Notes: generated by a model not told the origin, from the letters alone. 64,000 nt of DNA from Blastococcus saxobsidens (GCF_010682065.1 NZ_JAAGWG010000004.1:1-64000), one strand, 5' to 3'. Numbered from the stretch's first letter, positions 42,248 through 51,241 are shown. Program-made: numbers and translations.

Positions 42248-43714
42248 GTGACCCAGCAGGCTGTCCGGGTGTCCCTGTCCCTGCCGGGTCTGCCCGCGCT
42301 GCCGCCCGAGCTGGCCGGCCCGGTCGCGGTGCAGCTGGCCAAGCCGGTACGGGAGATCCCGCAGCCCACGGCGCTGTCCGGCGGGTGCCGGTACGAGCCC
42401 AAGTGGGACGGCTACCGCCTGGTCGTCGTTCGGGACCGCACCTCCACCCGGCTGTGGTCGAAGCAGGGCCGCGACCTCACCGACCGGTTCCCCGACGTCG
42501 CCGCCGCCGCGGTCGCCCAGCTGCCCCCGGGGTCCGTCGTCGACGGCGAGGTCGTCATCTGGCACGACGACCGGCTGGACTTCGGGCTGCTGCAGCGCCG
42601 CATGGTCACCGCCGCCGGGCGGATCGCCGCCCAGGTGGCCGCCGCACCGGCCTCCTACGTCGCCTTCGACCTGCTCGCCGCCGGTGGCGAGGACCTCCGC
42701 CGCAGCACCTTCACCCGCCGCCGGGCGGAGCTGGAGCGCCTGGCCGCCCGCTGGGCCCCGCCGCTGCAGCTCTCCCCCGTGACCGCCGACCCCGCCGAGG
42801 CCCGGCGGTGGTTCGACGACTTCCGGCCCGCCGGGGTCGAGGGGCTGGTCGTCAAGGGCGCCGCCACCCGCTACGCGCCCGGCCGCCGCGACTGGCTCAA
42901 GGTGAAGAGCTGGGAGACCACCGAGGTGCTCGCCGGCGGGGTCATCGGCCCGATCGAGCGGCCCAGCCAGCTCGTGGCCGGCCGCTACCGGGACGGCGAG
43001 CTCGTGGTGGTCGGCCGGACCAGCCCCCTGTCACCGGAGCAGTCCGCCGAGCTGGCCGGCGTCCTGCGCCCCGCGGGTGCCGACCACCCCTGGCCCGAGC
43101 GCATCGGGACGGGCCGATTCGGCGGCGGCCGGCTGTCGGTGCCGCTGACCCGGGTGGAGCCCACCGCCGTGGTCGAGGTGAGCGCCGACGCGGCGCTCCA
43201 GGCCGGGGTGTTCCGCCATCCGCTGCGCTTCGTCCGCGTCCGGCCGGACCTCCTCGCCGAGGACCTCCCCGGGCTGGCCGCGGCGACCGCGGACGTCGAC
43301 AGCCCGCCGGCGGTCCTCTTCGTCGACGTCGACGACTTCAAGACCATCAACGACACGCTCGGGCACGCGGCCGGGGACGAACTGCTCCTCGCCGTCGCCG
43401 CCCGGCTCTCCGCCGACGTCCGCGGTGGGGACGTCGTGGCGCGGCTGGGCGGCGACGAGTTCGCCCTCCTCCTCACCGACGCCGACGCCGACCGGCTGCG
43501 CGACGTCGCCGACCGGCTGCTGGCCGCCGTCCGGCTGCCGGTGGAGATCGCCGGCCGGTCGGTGAGCGTGACCGCGAGCATCGGTGGCGCCCTCGCCGGC
43601 CCCGGTGCCACCGCCGAGCAACTGCTGCACCGGGCCGACACCGCCATGTACAGCGCCAAGCGCGGCGGCAAGGACTCCCGGGCCCTGCTCGACACCGCCT
43701 CCGGCGTCCACTGA
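42248..43714 (+). CDS. ATP-dependent DNA ligase fused to a GGDEF (diguanylate cyclase) domain
   Basis: A 488-aa protein in one uninterrupted frame. Residues 35-345 are an ATP-dependent DNA ligase of the short LigC-like type: adenylated Lys in EPKWDGYR (K52), VVDGEVVIW, YVAFDLLAAGG, EGLVVKG, WLKVKSWE, then an OB-fold with LAGGVIGPIERP and GRFGGGRLSVPLTRVEPTAVVEV. Residues 354-485 are a GGDEF core: LFVDVDDFKTINDTLGHAAGDELL, GGDEF at 401-405, and RGGD (392-395) exactly five residues before it, a consensus c-di-GMP inhibitory site. The N-terminal DxLT helix of normal GGDEF domains is missing. I know no described protein of this design. Start uncertain: GTG 42248, or GTG 42215; neither has a good ribosome site. 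Both halves appear catalytically complete at motif level. Confidence 0.85.
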   Translation: MTQQAVRVSLSLPGLPALPPELAGPVAVQLAKPVREIPQPTALSGGCRYEPKWDGYRLVVVRDRTSTRLWSKQGRDLTDRFPDVAAAAVAQLPPGSVVDGEVVIWHDDRLDFGLLQRRMVTAAGRIAAQVAAAPASYVAFDLLAAGGEDLRRSTFTRRRAELERLAARWAPPLQLSPVTADPAEARRWFDDFRPAGVEGLVVKGAATRYAPGRRDWLKVKSWETTEVLAGGVIGPIERPSQLVAGRYRDGELVVVGRTSPLSPEQSAELAGVLRPAGADHPWPERIGTGRFGGGRLSVPLTRVEPTAVVEVSADAALQAGVFRHPLRFVRVRPDLLAEDLPGLAAATADVDSPPAVLFVDVDDFKTINDTLGHAAGDELLLAVAARLSADVRGGDVVARLGGDEFALLLTDADADRLRDVADRLLAAVRLPVEIAGRSVSVTASIGGALAGPGATAEQLLHRADTAMYSAKRGGKDSRALLDTASGVH

Positions 43715-43735
43715 GGGGGTCGCGGCCCTCGCGGG

Positions 43736-44731
43736 TCAGCGCAGGCGGGTGCTGAGCCGGACGACGACGCCCCCCGGCCGGGGCAGCACGTCCACGTGGT
43801 CCCACAGCTTGCGGGCCAGCCAGAGCCCCATGCCACCCCGGGACAAATCGGCGCCGTGGGCCGGCCGGAACCCCGTGAACGGGTCGTCGAAGCCGGGGCC
43901 GCTGTCGCCGATGGCGCACACCACCCGGTCGTCGGAGACCCACACCCGGGCCGAGACCGGGCGCGCGCCGTGCCGGAAGGCATTCGAGGCGATCTCGCTG
44001 GCCGCGAAGTGCAGGTCCTCGGCGAGCTCCGGATCCCGCACCCGCTCGGCCAGCACCGTGCGCAGGGCGCCGCGCAGCGCGGCCAGCGACGGCGCGTCGG
44101 CCACGCTGAACACCGGGCCGGCGTCCTCCACCGGCTCGCGCGGCACCGGCAGCCGGCGGACGAAGTCCTGCGGGTCGCCGAACCCGGCGCTCGACCGCAG
44201 CCCCTCCTCGTCGAGCAGCAGCGGATGGGTGGCGGGCACGCCGGACAGCACGTCGGCGGGGAGCTCCCGGCGGTCGAACAGGCACAGCAAGGACAGCGGC
44301 GCGTCCGCCAGCATCCGATTGGCGGCAGCCTCGTACCGCATCCCTTCGCGCCAGTACCGCGGCTCGGCCCCGAACCGCACCTGACCGACGAGGCGCAGCC
44401 GCCCCGACCGTGCGGCGCTCGCCCGCTGCAGCCAGTCGCTCATCGCGGCGACCCCGTCGGCCACCCGCGTGTCGGCCAGGCAGATGCGATCGTCCGCGGC
44501 GATGTCGGACGCCCGGCCGCCCAGGGCGGAGGTGATCAGCGCGTCGGTCGCCGGCGGGCAGGACATCAGCACCAGGTCGCCGGCCCGGAAGCCCTCCTCG
44601 ACGAAGGGGACCACCCCGGCCAGCAGCTCCTCGTCGGAGCCGGCCACCAGGCCGACGTGCGTGCAGGGCTGGGCGCAGCCGGCGACCGGCACGGCGGCAC
44701 CGGCCGTGCCGACGTCCCCTGCCTCGCGCAT
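43736..44731 (-). CDS. MEDS-HATPase anti-sigma/sensor protein (RsbA-like)
   Basis: A 331-aa protein: the N-terminal MEDS domain (about 25-185; HVGLVAGSDEELLAGVVPFVEEGFRAGDLVLMSCPP) is found in sensors of methanogens and in actinobacterial stress regulators, and the C-terminal HATPase_c domain (~215-330) has ASEIASNAFRHGARP (N-box) and GDSGPGFDDP, RGGMGLWLARKLWDHVDV (G boxes). No HisKA domain, so it is an RsbW-like serine kinase/anti-sigma type. Upstream region contains TGTGGGAC-N13-GTCCCACA. Divergent from the phosphoribosyltransferase gene. Confidence 0.85.
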   Translation of the reverse strand: MREAGDVGTAGAAVPVAGCAQPCTHVGLVAGSDEELLAGVVPFVEEGFRAGDLVLMSCPPATDALITSALGGRASDIAADDRICLADTRVADGVAAMSDWLQRASAARSGRLRLVGQVRFGAEPRYWREGMRYEAAANRMLADAPLSLLCLFDRRELPADVLSGVPATHPLLLDEEGLRSSAGFGDPQDFVRRLPVPREPVEDAGPVFSVADAPSLAALRGALRTVLAERVRDPELAEDLHFAASEIASNAFRHGARPVSARVWVSDDRVVCAIGDSGPGFDDPFTGFRPAHGADLSRGGMGLWLARKLWDHVDVLPRPGGVVVRLSTRLR

Positions 44732-44780
44732 GCCGTCCTCGGGGGTCCGTGGCCGGGAGCCCGGCCGGATGGTTGAACAT

Positions 44781-44809
44781 TGTGGGACATGTTTCCCGCG
44801 CGTCCCACA
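44781..44809. promoter_or_regulatory. Inverted repeat TGTGGGAC-N13-GTCCCACA
   Basis: Perfect 8-base arms, 50 bases upstream of the MEDS-HATPase start and inside its promoter region. Rest of the 149-bp divergent spacer includes TGTTTCACGTGCAC (44857-44870), a parS-like half-match just before the -10 of the PRTase gene. Confidence 0.4.
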
Positions 44810-44880
44810 CCGCCCCCGCTGGGAAGTGCGGAGGACGGCCCGATCCCCGTCCGTGATGTTTCACGTGCACCATCCCTGCC

Positions 44881-45375
44881 GTGAGCGACGACCGCGAAGT
44901 GCTGACCTACGAGATGTTCGGGACCGCGAGCCGCGAGCTGGCCCAGCAGGTCGTCGACGACGGGTTCGAGCCGGACCTGGTGCTCTCCATCGCCCGGGGC
45001 GGGTTGTTCCTGGGCGGGGCACTGGGCTACGCGCTGGACGTGAAGAACCTCTTCGTGATGAACGTGGAGTTCTACACCGGCGTGGACGAGCGGCTGGACC
45101 TGCCGGTGGTGCTGCCACCGACCCTGGACGTCGTCGACCTGACCGGCGCCAACGTGCTGGTGGCCGACGACGTGGCCGACACGGGCAAGACCCTGGAACT
45201 GGTCCGATCGTTCTGCGCCGGCTACGTCGCCGACGTCCGCACCGCGGTGGTCTACGAGAAGCCCGGCTCCCTGGTGCGCTGCGACTACGTGTGGCGGCGC
45301 ACCGACCGGTGGATCGACTTCCCCTGGTCCGCCGAGCCACCGGTACGACGGCGGGCCGGCTCCCCCGGCGCCTGA
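44881..45375 (+). CDS. Phosphoribosyltransferase domain protein
   Basis: A 164-aa type I PRTase: LVLSIARGGLFLGGALGYALD and the PRPP loop VLVADDVADTGKTLELV are clear. DLVWRRTDRWIDFPWS-like C-terminal sequence resembles hypoxanthine/xanthine-guanine PRTases (GPT group), so purine salvage is plausible. CACCAT is 7 bases before the GTG at 44881 and suggests a leaderless message. Confidence 0.8.
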   Translation: MSDDREVLTYEMFGTASRELAQQVVDDGFEPDLVLSIARGGLFLGGALGYALDVKNLFVMNVEFYTGVDERLDLPVVLPPTLDVVDLTGANVLVADDVADTGKTLELVRSFCAGYVADVRTAVVYEKPGSLVRCDYVWRRTDRWIDFPWSAEPPVRRRAGSPGA

Positions 45376-45676
45376 CCGACCCGGGCCGCCGACCGACCCG
45401 GCCGCGGACGGGCCCCGGACGCAGATCGGCGGCGGCGGGATCGCTCCCGCCGCCGCCGTCCCCCCAGGTCGCCCCGTCGCCGCGTCTTGCGCCGGGCCCC
45501 GCGACCAAGTCCTGCCGGCGCCGGTGGAAGGCGCCGTGCCCCCTTCATCGGCGGGTCGGTGGAGCTACTACAGCGGAATCACCCGAACGATGGGCCTTCC
45601 TCGTTCCGTAATCGCACTGCACTGCACCGGGACGACGGGTCCGTGCGCTCGGCGCCGACCCCGCCTCGGGGCGGCC
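45376..45676. other. Intergenic stretch, terminator only
   Basis: Three hundred bases between converging genes. Apart from the terminator at 45427-45458 I see no gene or repeat. Bases 45560-45640 are less GC-rich and have no open frame worth calling. Confidence 0.5.
45427..45458. terminator. Strong hairpin terminator
   Basis: CGGCGGCGGCGGGA and TCCCGCCGCCGCCG are perfect 14-base arms around TCGC, about 50 bases past the PRTase stop. Confidence 0.75.
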
Positions 45677-46801
45677 TCACCGACGACGCGAGACCGTGAC
45701 CGTGAACTTCGGCGCCCGCTCGACCAGCGTCGTCGGGCCGACCACCCGGCCGAGCACCGGCTTGTAGCGCAGCGCGCTGTTGTAGACCGTCCACAGCTCG
45801 CCACCGGGCCGCAGCACCCGGGCGGCCGCCGCGAACAGCCGGTCCGCGGCCGTGGTCACCACCGCGGCGCCGACGTGGAACGGCGGGTTGCACACGACCA
45901 GGTCCACGCTCGAATCGGGCAACGAGTCCGCGGCGTCGTCCCGCACGACCTCGATCCGCTCCCCCACCCCGTTGGCAGCGGCCGTCGCCCGGGCGGAGGC
46001 CACCGCGGCGGCGGACTGGTCGACCCCGATGACCCGCACCTCGGGCCGGGCCAGGGCCAGCGCGACCGCCAGCACGCCGGTGCCGCAGCCCAGGTCCAGG
46101 GCGACGTCCGCCGGCGCCGGGCGGTCCAGGGATTTCAGCAGCACGCGGGTGCCGATGTCGATCTTCGTGCCGGCGAACGCGGCGCCGTGCGCGCAGACGG
46201 TCATCGCCGGATCGGGATGCACCTGGCGGCGCGGGAAGGAGGAGCCGTGCGGCCGGGGGCCGCGGGCCACCAGCACCCGCGACTTCTGCCGTGCCAGGGT
46301 CGCCGAGACGTCGGCGAACGACTCCCGCAGGACGTCGTTCATCGCATGGGTCATGTGCTTGACCCGGCCACCGACCAGCACCGTCACGTCCGGCGCGGCG
46401 GACGCGGCCACCGTCTCGGCGATCTCGCGCAGCGCCTCCAGGCCCTTGGGCGCCTGCACCAGCACCAGCCGGGCGCCGGCTGCCAGCTCCGCACCCAGCG
46501 GCAGCGACCGGTAGGAGCCGGCCAGCCCCAGCTGCTCGGCGTTGCGGGCCAGCGCCCGCTCCCCCACGAGCAGGTCCTGGGCCACCCGCACGTCGGACGC
46601 GCCGTGCAGCCCCACCGCGCCGAGGGTGAGCGCTCCGTAGGCGTCGTCGACGACGGCCACCTCGCCGGGGCCGCAGAGCGCGAGCGTGGCCGCCGCCTCG
46701 TCGAGCAGCAACCGGTCGGTGGCGTCGACGGCCACCAGCTCGGGCGCCTCGACGTCGGGGCCCCGCCGGAGCCGGGTGAAGAACTCCTCGGGCGCGGTCA
46801 C
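45677..46801 (-). CDS. RlmG/RsmC-like class I methyltransferase
   Basis: A 374-aa protein with two halves, like RlmG (23S rRNA m2G1835) and RsmC (16S m2G1207). The N-terminal half is a degenerate methyltransferase fold; the C-terminal half carries motif I ALDLGCGTGVLAVALAL, and the catalytic NPPF in VVCNPPFHVG, diagnostic of N2-guanine methyltransferases. GTG at 46801 overlaps the stop of the haloalkane dehalogenase (GTGA), so it is translated after it. RlmG is the better fit by length, but the rRNA target should be tested. Confidence 0.82.
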   Translation of the reverse strand: MTAPEEFFTRLRRGPDVEAPELVAVDATDRLLLDEAAATLALCGPGEVAVVDDAYGALTLGAVGLHGASDVRVAQDLLVGERALARNAEQLGLAGSYRSLPLGAELAAGARLVLVQAPKGLEALREIAETVAASAAPDVTVLVGGRVKHMTHAMNDVLRESFADVSATLARQKSRVLVARGPRPHGSSFPRRQVHPDPAMTVCAHGAAFAGTKIDIGTRVLLKSLDRPAPADVALDLGCGTGVLAVALALARPEVRVIGVDQSAAAVASARATAAANGVGERIEVVRDDAADSLPDSSVDLVVCNPPFHVGAAVVTTAADRLFAAAARVLRPGGELWTVYNSALRYKPVLGRVVGPTTLVERAPKFTVTVSRRR

Positions 46802-47712
46802 CGCGGGGTCGCGGAGACCAGCTCCACGACGACGCGGGCCAGCTCGGGGCCGACGTCCTCCTGGAGGAAGTGCCCACCCCCGGGGAGCGTCGTGTGCGCC
46901 ATCCCCTGCGCGCCGGGGACGAGCTTCTGGAACACCCGGTCCCCGCCGCCGGTGATGGGGTCGGAGTCGGAGAACGCGGTGAGGAACGGCTTCTCCCACC
47001 GGCCGAGCTCCTGCCACGCCGCCCGGTTGGCCGCGGCCGCGGGGTCGTCGGGCGACGTCGGCACGAGCGCGGGGAACTGCCGCGCGCCGGCCTTGTACGA
47101 GTCGTCGGGGAAGGGCGCGTCGTAGGCGGCCACGACCTCCGGGGCCAGCCCGCCGGCGGTGCCGTTGCCGACGATCCGGCCGATCTGGAACTCCGGGCTC
47201 TCCTGGGAGAACCGCTGCCAGGCCAGGAACGCCTCGCTCATCTTCTGGTCACCGGTGGGCAGGCCGGTGTTGGCGACGACGACCCGGGCGAAGCGGTCCG
47301 GGTTCTCGGCGACCAGCCGGAGCCCGATGAGGCCGCCCCAGTCCTGCCCGACGAGGGTGACGTCCCGCAGGTCCAGCTCGTCGAGCAGTGCCTGGCGCAT
47401 CCAGCCGACGTGCCGGGCGTAGGTGTAGGCGGACCGCTCGACCGGCTTGTCGGAGCGCCCGAAGCCGACCAGATCGGGTGCGACGACGCGCAGCCCGGCG
47501 GCGGTGAGCACCGGGATCATCCGCCGGTGGAGGAAGGACCACGACGGCTCGCCGTGCAGCAGCAGGACCGTCTCGCCGTCGGCCGGGCCCTCGTCGACGC
47601 AGGCGACCCGCAGCCGCCCGCCCTCGCCGTCGTCGACCTCGACGTAGCGGGGCTCGTAGGGGAAGTCGGGCAGGTCGGTGAAGCGCTCGTCCGGCGTCCG
47701 GAGGATCTCCAT
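46798..47712 (-). CDS. Haloalkane dehalogenase, subfamily I-like
   Basis: A 304-aa alpha/beta hydrolase that would hydrolyse haloalkanes to alcohol and halide. HGEPSWSFLHR supplies the oxyanion hole and the halide-binding Trp (HGEPSW), the nucleophile is the Asp in LVGQDWGGLIG, DLVGFGRSDKP follows strand 4, the acid is in SDSDPITGG, and the base is His in GGGHFLQED. This set and the position of the acid fit subfamily I (DhlA/DhmA-like). Physiological substrate is unknown; in actinobacteria these genes are often single and housekeeping-like. It precedes and overlaps the rlmG-like gene. Confidence 0.86.
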   Translation of the reverse strand: MEILRTPDERFTDLPDFPYEPRYVEVDDGEGGRLRVACVDEGPADGETVLLLHGEPSWSFLHRRMIPVLTAAGLRVVAPDLVGFGRSDKPVERSAYTYARHVGWMRQALLDELDLRDVTLVGQDWGGLIGLRLVAENPDRFARVVVANTGLPTGDQKMSEAFLAWQRFSQESPEFQIGRIVGNGTAGGLAPEVVAAYDAPFPDDSYKAGARQFPALVPTSPDDPAAAANRAAWQELGRWEKPFLTAFSDSDPITGGGDRVFQKLVPGAQGMAHTTLPGGGHFLQEDVGPELARVVVELVSATPR

Positions 47713-47873
47713 GCCGCCCAGTCTCGCCGACGGCCCCGACCGGGCGCGAGCAGCCCGCTGCACGTCCGTGTCTGGGGCGGCGGTACCGCGCCGGTGCGCA
47801 TCCGCGCGGTTCTCCGCCGGCCGATTCCGACGTCGATGCGCATGCGGGCGCTACGCAGCCTGCCCGCGGACGA

Positions 47874-47909
47874 CGACGGCGCCGGCGGGTCTCCCCACCG
47901 GCGCCGTCG
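47874..47909 (-). terminator. Terminator of msrA
   Basis: CGACGGCGCCGG and CCGGCGCCGTCG, perfect 12-base arms, about 18 bases beyond the msrA stop on the minus strand. The rest of 47713-47926 shows no gene. Confidence 0.7.
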
Positions 47910-47926
47910 GCCGCACGCACGTCAGC

Positions 47927-48589
47927 TCAGTCGGTGCTCTCCACGCCCAGCCCGATCGGGCAGGAGACGCCCGTCGAGTGCACGGGGCAGTAGCCGTGCG
48001 GCACCTTGTAGAGGTACTGCTGGTGGTGGTCCTCGGCGTAGAAGAACTCCCCCAGGGGCGCGATCTCGGTGGTGATCTCGCCGTAGCCGGCCGCCTTCAG
48101 CCGCTCCTGGTACGCGTCGCGGGTGGCCCGCGCCGCGGCCTCCTGCTCCGGGGATGCGTAGTAGATCGCCGAGCGGTACTGGGTGCCGATGTCGTTGCCC
48201 TGGCGCATGCCCTGCGTCGGGTCGTGGTCCTCCCAGAACACCTTCAGCACCTGCTCGTAGGAGATGACGGCGGGGTCGAACACGACGAGGACGACCTCGG
48301 TGTGCCCGGTGCGCGCCGAGCAGACCTCGTCGTAGGTCGGGTTCGGGGTGTAGCCGCCCGCGTAGCCCGCGGCCGTCGACCAGATGCCCGGGGTCTCCCA
48401 GAACACCTTCTCCACACCCCAGAAGCAGCCGGCGCCGAAGACCGCGGTCTGCATGCCGTCAGGGAACGGCGGCTGGATGCGGTTGCCGTTGACCGCGTGC
48501 ACCTCGGGCACGTGCGGCAGCGGGTCGGGACGGCCCGGCAGGGCGCCCTCGGGCGCGACCAGCTCGGTCTTGGCACGGGAGAAGAACAT
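47927..48589 (-). CDS. msrA: Peptide methionine-S-sulfoxide reductase
   Basis: A 220-aa MsrA that reduces methionine-S-sulfoxide in proteins. The catalytic Cys is in [10 protein letters not shown], with [25 protein letters not shown] and EDHHQQYL typical of the family. Resolving cysteines are in [14 protein letters not shown] at the C-terminus. The longer N-terminal part ([19 protein letters not shown]) is the actinobacterial and E. coli form. Start at ATG 48589. It diverges from a reductase gene. Confidence 0.95.
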   Translation of the reverse strand: MFFSRAKTELVAPEGALPGRPDPLPHVPEVHAVNGNRIQPPFPDGMQTAVFGAGCFWGVEKVFWETPGIWSTAAGYAGGYTPNPTYDEVCSARTGHTEVVLVVFDPAVISYEQVLKVFWEDHDPTQGMRQGNDIGTQYRSAIYYASPEQEAAARATRDAYQERLKAAGYGEITTEIAPLGEFFYAEDHHQQYLYKVPHGYCPVHSTGVSCPIGLGVESTD

Positions 48590-48658
48590 GCTCCGAGCGT
48601 AGGACGGGATCACAACCCGGTGGAGCGCGATGCACCTGGTCGGGCGCATGATCGCGGC

Positions 48659-49681
48659 GTGACCGTGCACACGCGTGAATGGCAGCTGGCCGCCCGTCCC
48701 GTCGGGGAGCCCACCCCGGACGACTTCCGCCTCGTGGAGCTGGACCGGCCCGACCCGGCCGAGGGGCAGGTGGTCGTCCGCATGCTGGTCATGAGCGTGG
48801 ACCCGTACATGCGCGGCCGGATGAACGCAGGGAAGTCCTACGCCGCGGCCTGGGAGGTCGGCGAGACGATGAAGGGCGGCGCGGTCGGCCGGGTGGTCGA
48901 GTCACGCTCCCCCGGCGTCCCGGAGGGTGCGCTCGTGCTGGCCGACGCCGCCTGGCGGGACGTCGCCGTCCTCGACGCCAGGCACGTGCGGGTGCTGCCC
49001 GAGCTGCCCGGCATCCCGCCCAGCTACCACCTGGGCGTGCTCGGCATGCCGGGGCTCACCGCCTGGGCCGGCCTGTTCCGGCTCGCCGAGTTCCGCGAGG
49101 GCGACACCGTGTTCGTGTCCGGCGCCGCCGGCGCGGTGGGCAGCCTGGTCGGGCAGTTCGCCCGGCTCAACGGCGCGTCGGCGGTGATCGGGAGCGCGGG
49201 GACGCCGGAGAAGGTCCGCTGGCTGACCGAGGAGCTCGGCTTCACCGCCGCGTTCGACTACCACGACGGCCCGGTCGCCCAGCAGCTCCGGGCAGCCGCG
49301 CCCGAGGGCATCGACGTCTTCTTCGACAACGTCGGCGGGGAGCACCTCGAGGCGGCCATCGGCGCCTTCAAGGAGTTCGGGCGGGCCGCGCTGTGCGGCG
49401 CGATCTCCGCCTACAACGCCACCGAGCCCGCGCCCGGGCCGCGGAACATGTTCCAGATGGTGAGCAAGAAGCTGACCCTGCGCGGCTTCATCGTCGGCGA
49501 CCACACCGACCTGCACGCAGAGTTCATCCGGAAGGTCCCCGCGCTGGTCACCTCCGGCGAGCTGGTGGTCCGCGAGACCGTGCGCGAGGGGCTCGACAAC
49601 GCCGTCGACACGTTCCTGGACCTCCTGCGCGGCGGCAACACCGGCAAGATGATCGTCCGGCTGGCGGCCGAGGAGGGCTGA
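48659..49681 (+). CDS. NADP-dependent oxidoreductase, MDR superfamily (CurA/2-alkenal reductase type)
   Basis: A 340-aa zinc-free medium-chain reductase. [12 protein letters not shown], the glycine-rich cofactor loop [41 protein letters not shown] and [17 protein letters not shown] are hallmarks of the CurA/prostaglandin-reductase/leukotriene-dehydrogenase group, which reduces alkenals and enones with NADPH. CATGAT stands 6 bases before the GTG at 48659, suggesting a leaderless mRNA. The neighbour MsrA makes oxidative/electrophile stress plausible. Confidence 0.9.
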   Translation: MTVHTREWQLAARPVGEPTPDDFRLVELDRPDPAEGQVVVRMLVMSVDPYMRGRMNAGKSYAAAWEVGETMKGGAVGRVVESRSPGVPEGALVLADAAWRDVAVLDARHVRVLPELPGIPPSYHLGVLGMPGLTAWAGLFRLAEFREGDTVFVSGAAGAVGSLVGQFARLNGASAVIGSAGTPEKVRWLTEELGFTAAFDYHDGPVAQQLRAAAPEGIDVFFDNVGGEHLEAAIGAFKEFGRAALCGAISAYNATEPAPGPRNMFQMVSKKLTLRGFIVGDHTDLHAEFIRKVPALVTSGELVVRETVREGLDNAVDTFLDLLRGGNTGKMIVRLAAEEG

Positions 49682-49722
49682 CCGGGGGTTCCGGGACGCT
49701 CCGGCGGGGAAGGCTGCACCCC

Positions 49723-49935
49723 ATGTGGCTCTTCCTCACCGCCCGGCTCCGCACCTGGCTGCTCCTCACCGTCGTCGTCCCGCTGGCCACCGGCCTGCTG
49801 CGCAGGATCGGCCGCGCCCTGGAGCGGCGCGTTGGGCCGACGCGGATCAGCGGCGCCCTGCTCAAGGCCGGCGAGCTCGGGGACCGCGCCCGCGCCACCC
49901 TGCGCGGCGGGCGGCGAGGCGGGCGGGGCCGGTGA
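49723..49935 (+). CDS. Small basic membrane-anchored protein, 70 aa
   Basis: A 70-aa protein: a hydrophobic N-terminal segment (LRTWLLLTVVVPLATGLL, about 9-26) and a highly basic remainder ending GGRRGGRGR. Function unknown. Its stop overlaps the GTG of the hydrolase downstream (GTGA), and the reductase ends 41 bases before, so it is the middle of a likely three-gene unit. Confidence 0.55.
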   Translation: MWLFLTARLRTWLLLTVVVPLATGLLRRIGRALERRVGPTRISGALLKAGELGDRARATLRGGRRGGRGR

Positions 49936-50618
49936 CCTCACCGGCCCTGGAGACCCGCCCCGCCACCGGGACGCCCCGCGCGGTGGCGCTGTTCTGCCAC
50001 GGCGGCACGGTGGCCAGCGTGGAGCCGCCCAAGGAGCGGGCGCTGTCGCTGGTCCGGATGCGGGCGATCGAGCAGTTCGTGTCCGCGGCGGGGGCCGGGC
50101 AGGGGCTCGGCACCTGCCTGCTGCGCTACCGGGTGGCCGGCTGGAACGGGCCGGCCGCCGACGCGTTCGCCGACGTGGGCTGGGCCCTGGACCGGATCCG
50201 GGAGGAGCACGGGGACCTGCCGGTGGTGCTGGTCGGCCACTCGATGGGCGGGCGGGCCGTGCTCCGGGCCGGCGGGCACGACGGCGTGGCCGCGGTGTGC
50301 GCACTGGCGCCCTGGACGCCGCCGGGCGAGCCGGTGGACCACCTGCGGGGTCGCAGCGTGGTCATCCTGCACGGCCGCGGTGACCGCTGGGTGCCGGCCC
50401 GGTTGTCCGAGGACTACGCCGTCCGTGCCCAGCGGGCCGGGGCCCGGGTTGCTCGCTTCACCGTCCCCGGTGGGCACAGCATGCTGCGCGGCGCGCACCG
50501 CTGGCACGGCTTCGTGCGGGACGTCGTCCTGGCCGGGGCCGGGCTGGCCATGATGCGCCGCGACGTCGCGGAGGCGCAGGACCGCCCGGCTCCCGAGGGG
50601 CTGACCGTCGCGCTGTAG
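49932..50618 (+). CDS. Alpha/beta hydrolase
   Basis: A 228-aa alpha/beta hydrolase: FCHGGTVAS is the oxyanion strand, the nucleophile elbow is VGHSMGGRA (Ser), the acid is in HGRGDRWVP (Asp) and the His is in VPGGHSMLRG. Substrate unknown; the fold is of the compact dienelactone hydrolase/lysophospholipase type. Translationally coupled to the preceding basic membrane protein. Confidence 0.82.
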   Translation: MTSPALETRPATGTPRAVALFCHGGTVASVEPPKERALSLVRMRAIEQFVSAAGAGQGLGTCLLRYRVAGWNGPAADAFADVGWALDRIREEHGDLPVVLVGHSMGGRAVLRAGGHDGVAAVCALAPWTPPGEPVDHLRGRSVVILHGRGDRWVPARLSEDYAVRAQRAGARVARFTVPGGHSMLRGAHRWHGFVRDVVLAGAGLAMMRRDVAEAQDRPAPEGLTVAL

Positions 50619-50636
50619 CCGGCGCCGGGTGTCGGG

Positions 50637-51218
50637 TCAGCGTCCCCTCGCGGCCTTCGGAAGCGACGCCGGGTCGACACTCGACGGGAGCGGGTCGTCG
50701 GCGAGACGGGCCCAGAGCAGCTCGTCGTGCTTCACGCCGTCGCCGTACCGGAACGAGCGGCGCAGCCGCCCCTCCTGGGTGAACCCGGCCTTCTCCGCCA
50801 CCCGCGCCGACGCGGTGTTCTCCACGGCGTGGCACAGCTCGATCCGCTCGGCGTCCAGCGTGCTGAAGACCCAGCGGCAGGCGGCGTCCACGGCCGCCGG
50901 CGCGACGCCGCGGCCGCGGGCGGGCGGAGCCGTCCAGTAGCCGACCTGCGCATCCCCCTGGGCCAGGTCGATGGAGTGCACCGACACCGACCCGAGCAGC
51001 TCGCCGGTGCTCCCGTCCACGACCGCCCAGGAGGCCCGGCGGGCGTCCGTGCGCAGCAGCTCCAGCAGCGCGACGGCGTCCTCGCGCGACCGGACGCCGC
51101 CGGTGCCCGACCACAGCCGGGCGACCGGGTCCTGCTGGGCGACGACGACGGCGTCGACGTCGTCGTCCCGCCACGGCCGCAACCGCAGCGGGCCGTCGAT
51201 CAGCTCCGGGATCTCCAC
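50637..51218 (-). CDS. GNAT acetyltransferase, RimJ/RimL-like
   Basis: A 193-aa GNAT enzyme: LRLRPWRDDDVDAVV start, VGYWTAPPARGRGVAPAAVDAACRWVF (acetyl-CoA loop RGRGVA) and ENTASARVAEKAGFTQEGRLRRSF are the standard RimJ/L/YdaF pattern that acetylates protein N-termini or small amines. Opposite strand to the hydrolase; the stop is 18 bases away. Confidence 0.88.
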   Translation of the reverse strand: MEIPELIDGPLRLRPWRDDDVDAVVVAQQDPVARLWSGTGGVRSREDAVALLELLRTDARRASWAVVDGSTGELLGSVSVHSIDLAQGDAQVGYWTAPPARGRGVAPAAVDAACRWVFSTLDAERIELCHAVENTASARVAEKAGFTQEGRLRRSFRYGDGVKHDELLWARLADDPLPSSVDPASLPKAARGR

Positions 51219-51241
51219 CCGGCCATCGTCCCGCAGGCGGC

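Noticed and set aside
42215-43714. The ligase-GGDEF protein as an artefact of a frameshift between two genes
   Set aside because: The frame is open through the junction, codon usage is even across it, and the GGDEF half has no own start or ribosome site. A true assembly chimera cannot be ruled out without other genomes.
44857-44870. TGTTTCACGTGCAC as a true parS
   Set aside because: Only one half-site is perfect; it lies at a promoter and is listed only as a weak variant.
45560-45676. Small open frames in the less GC-rich spacer
   Set aside because: No start with a ribosome site or -10 box, and no recognisable sequence.
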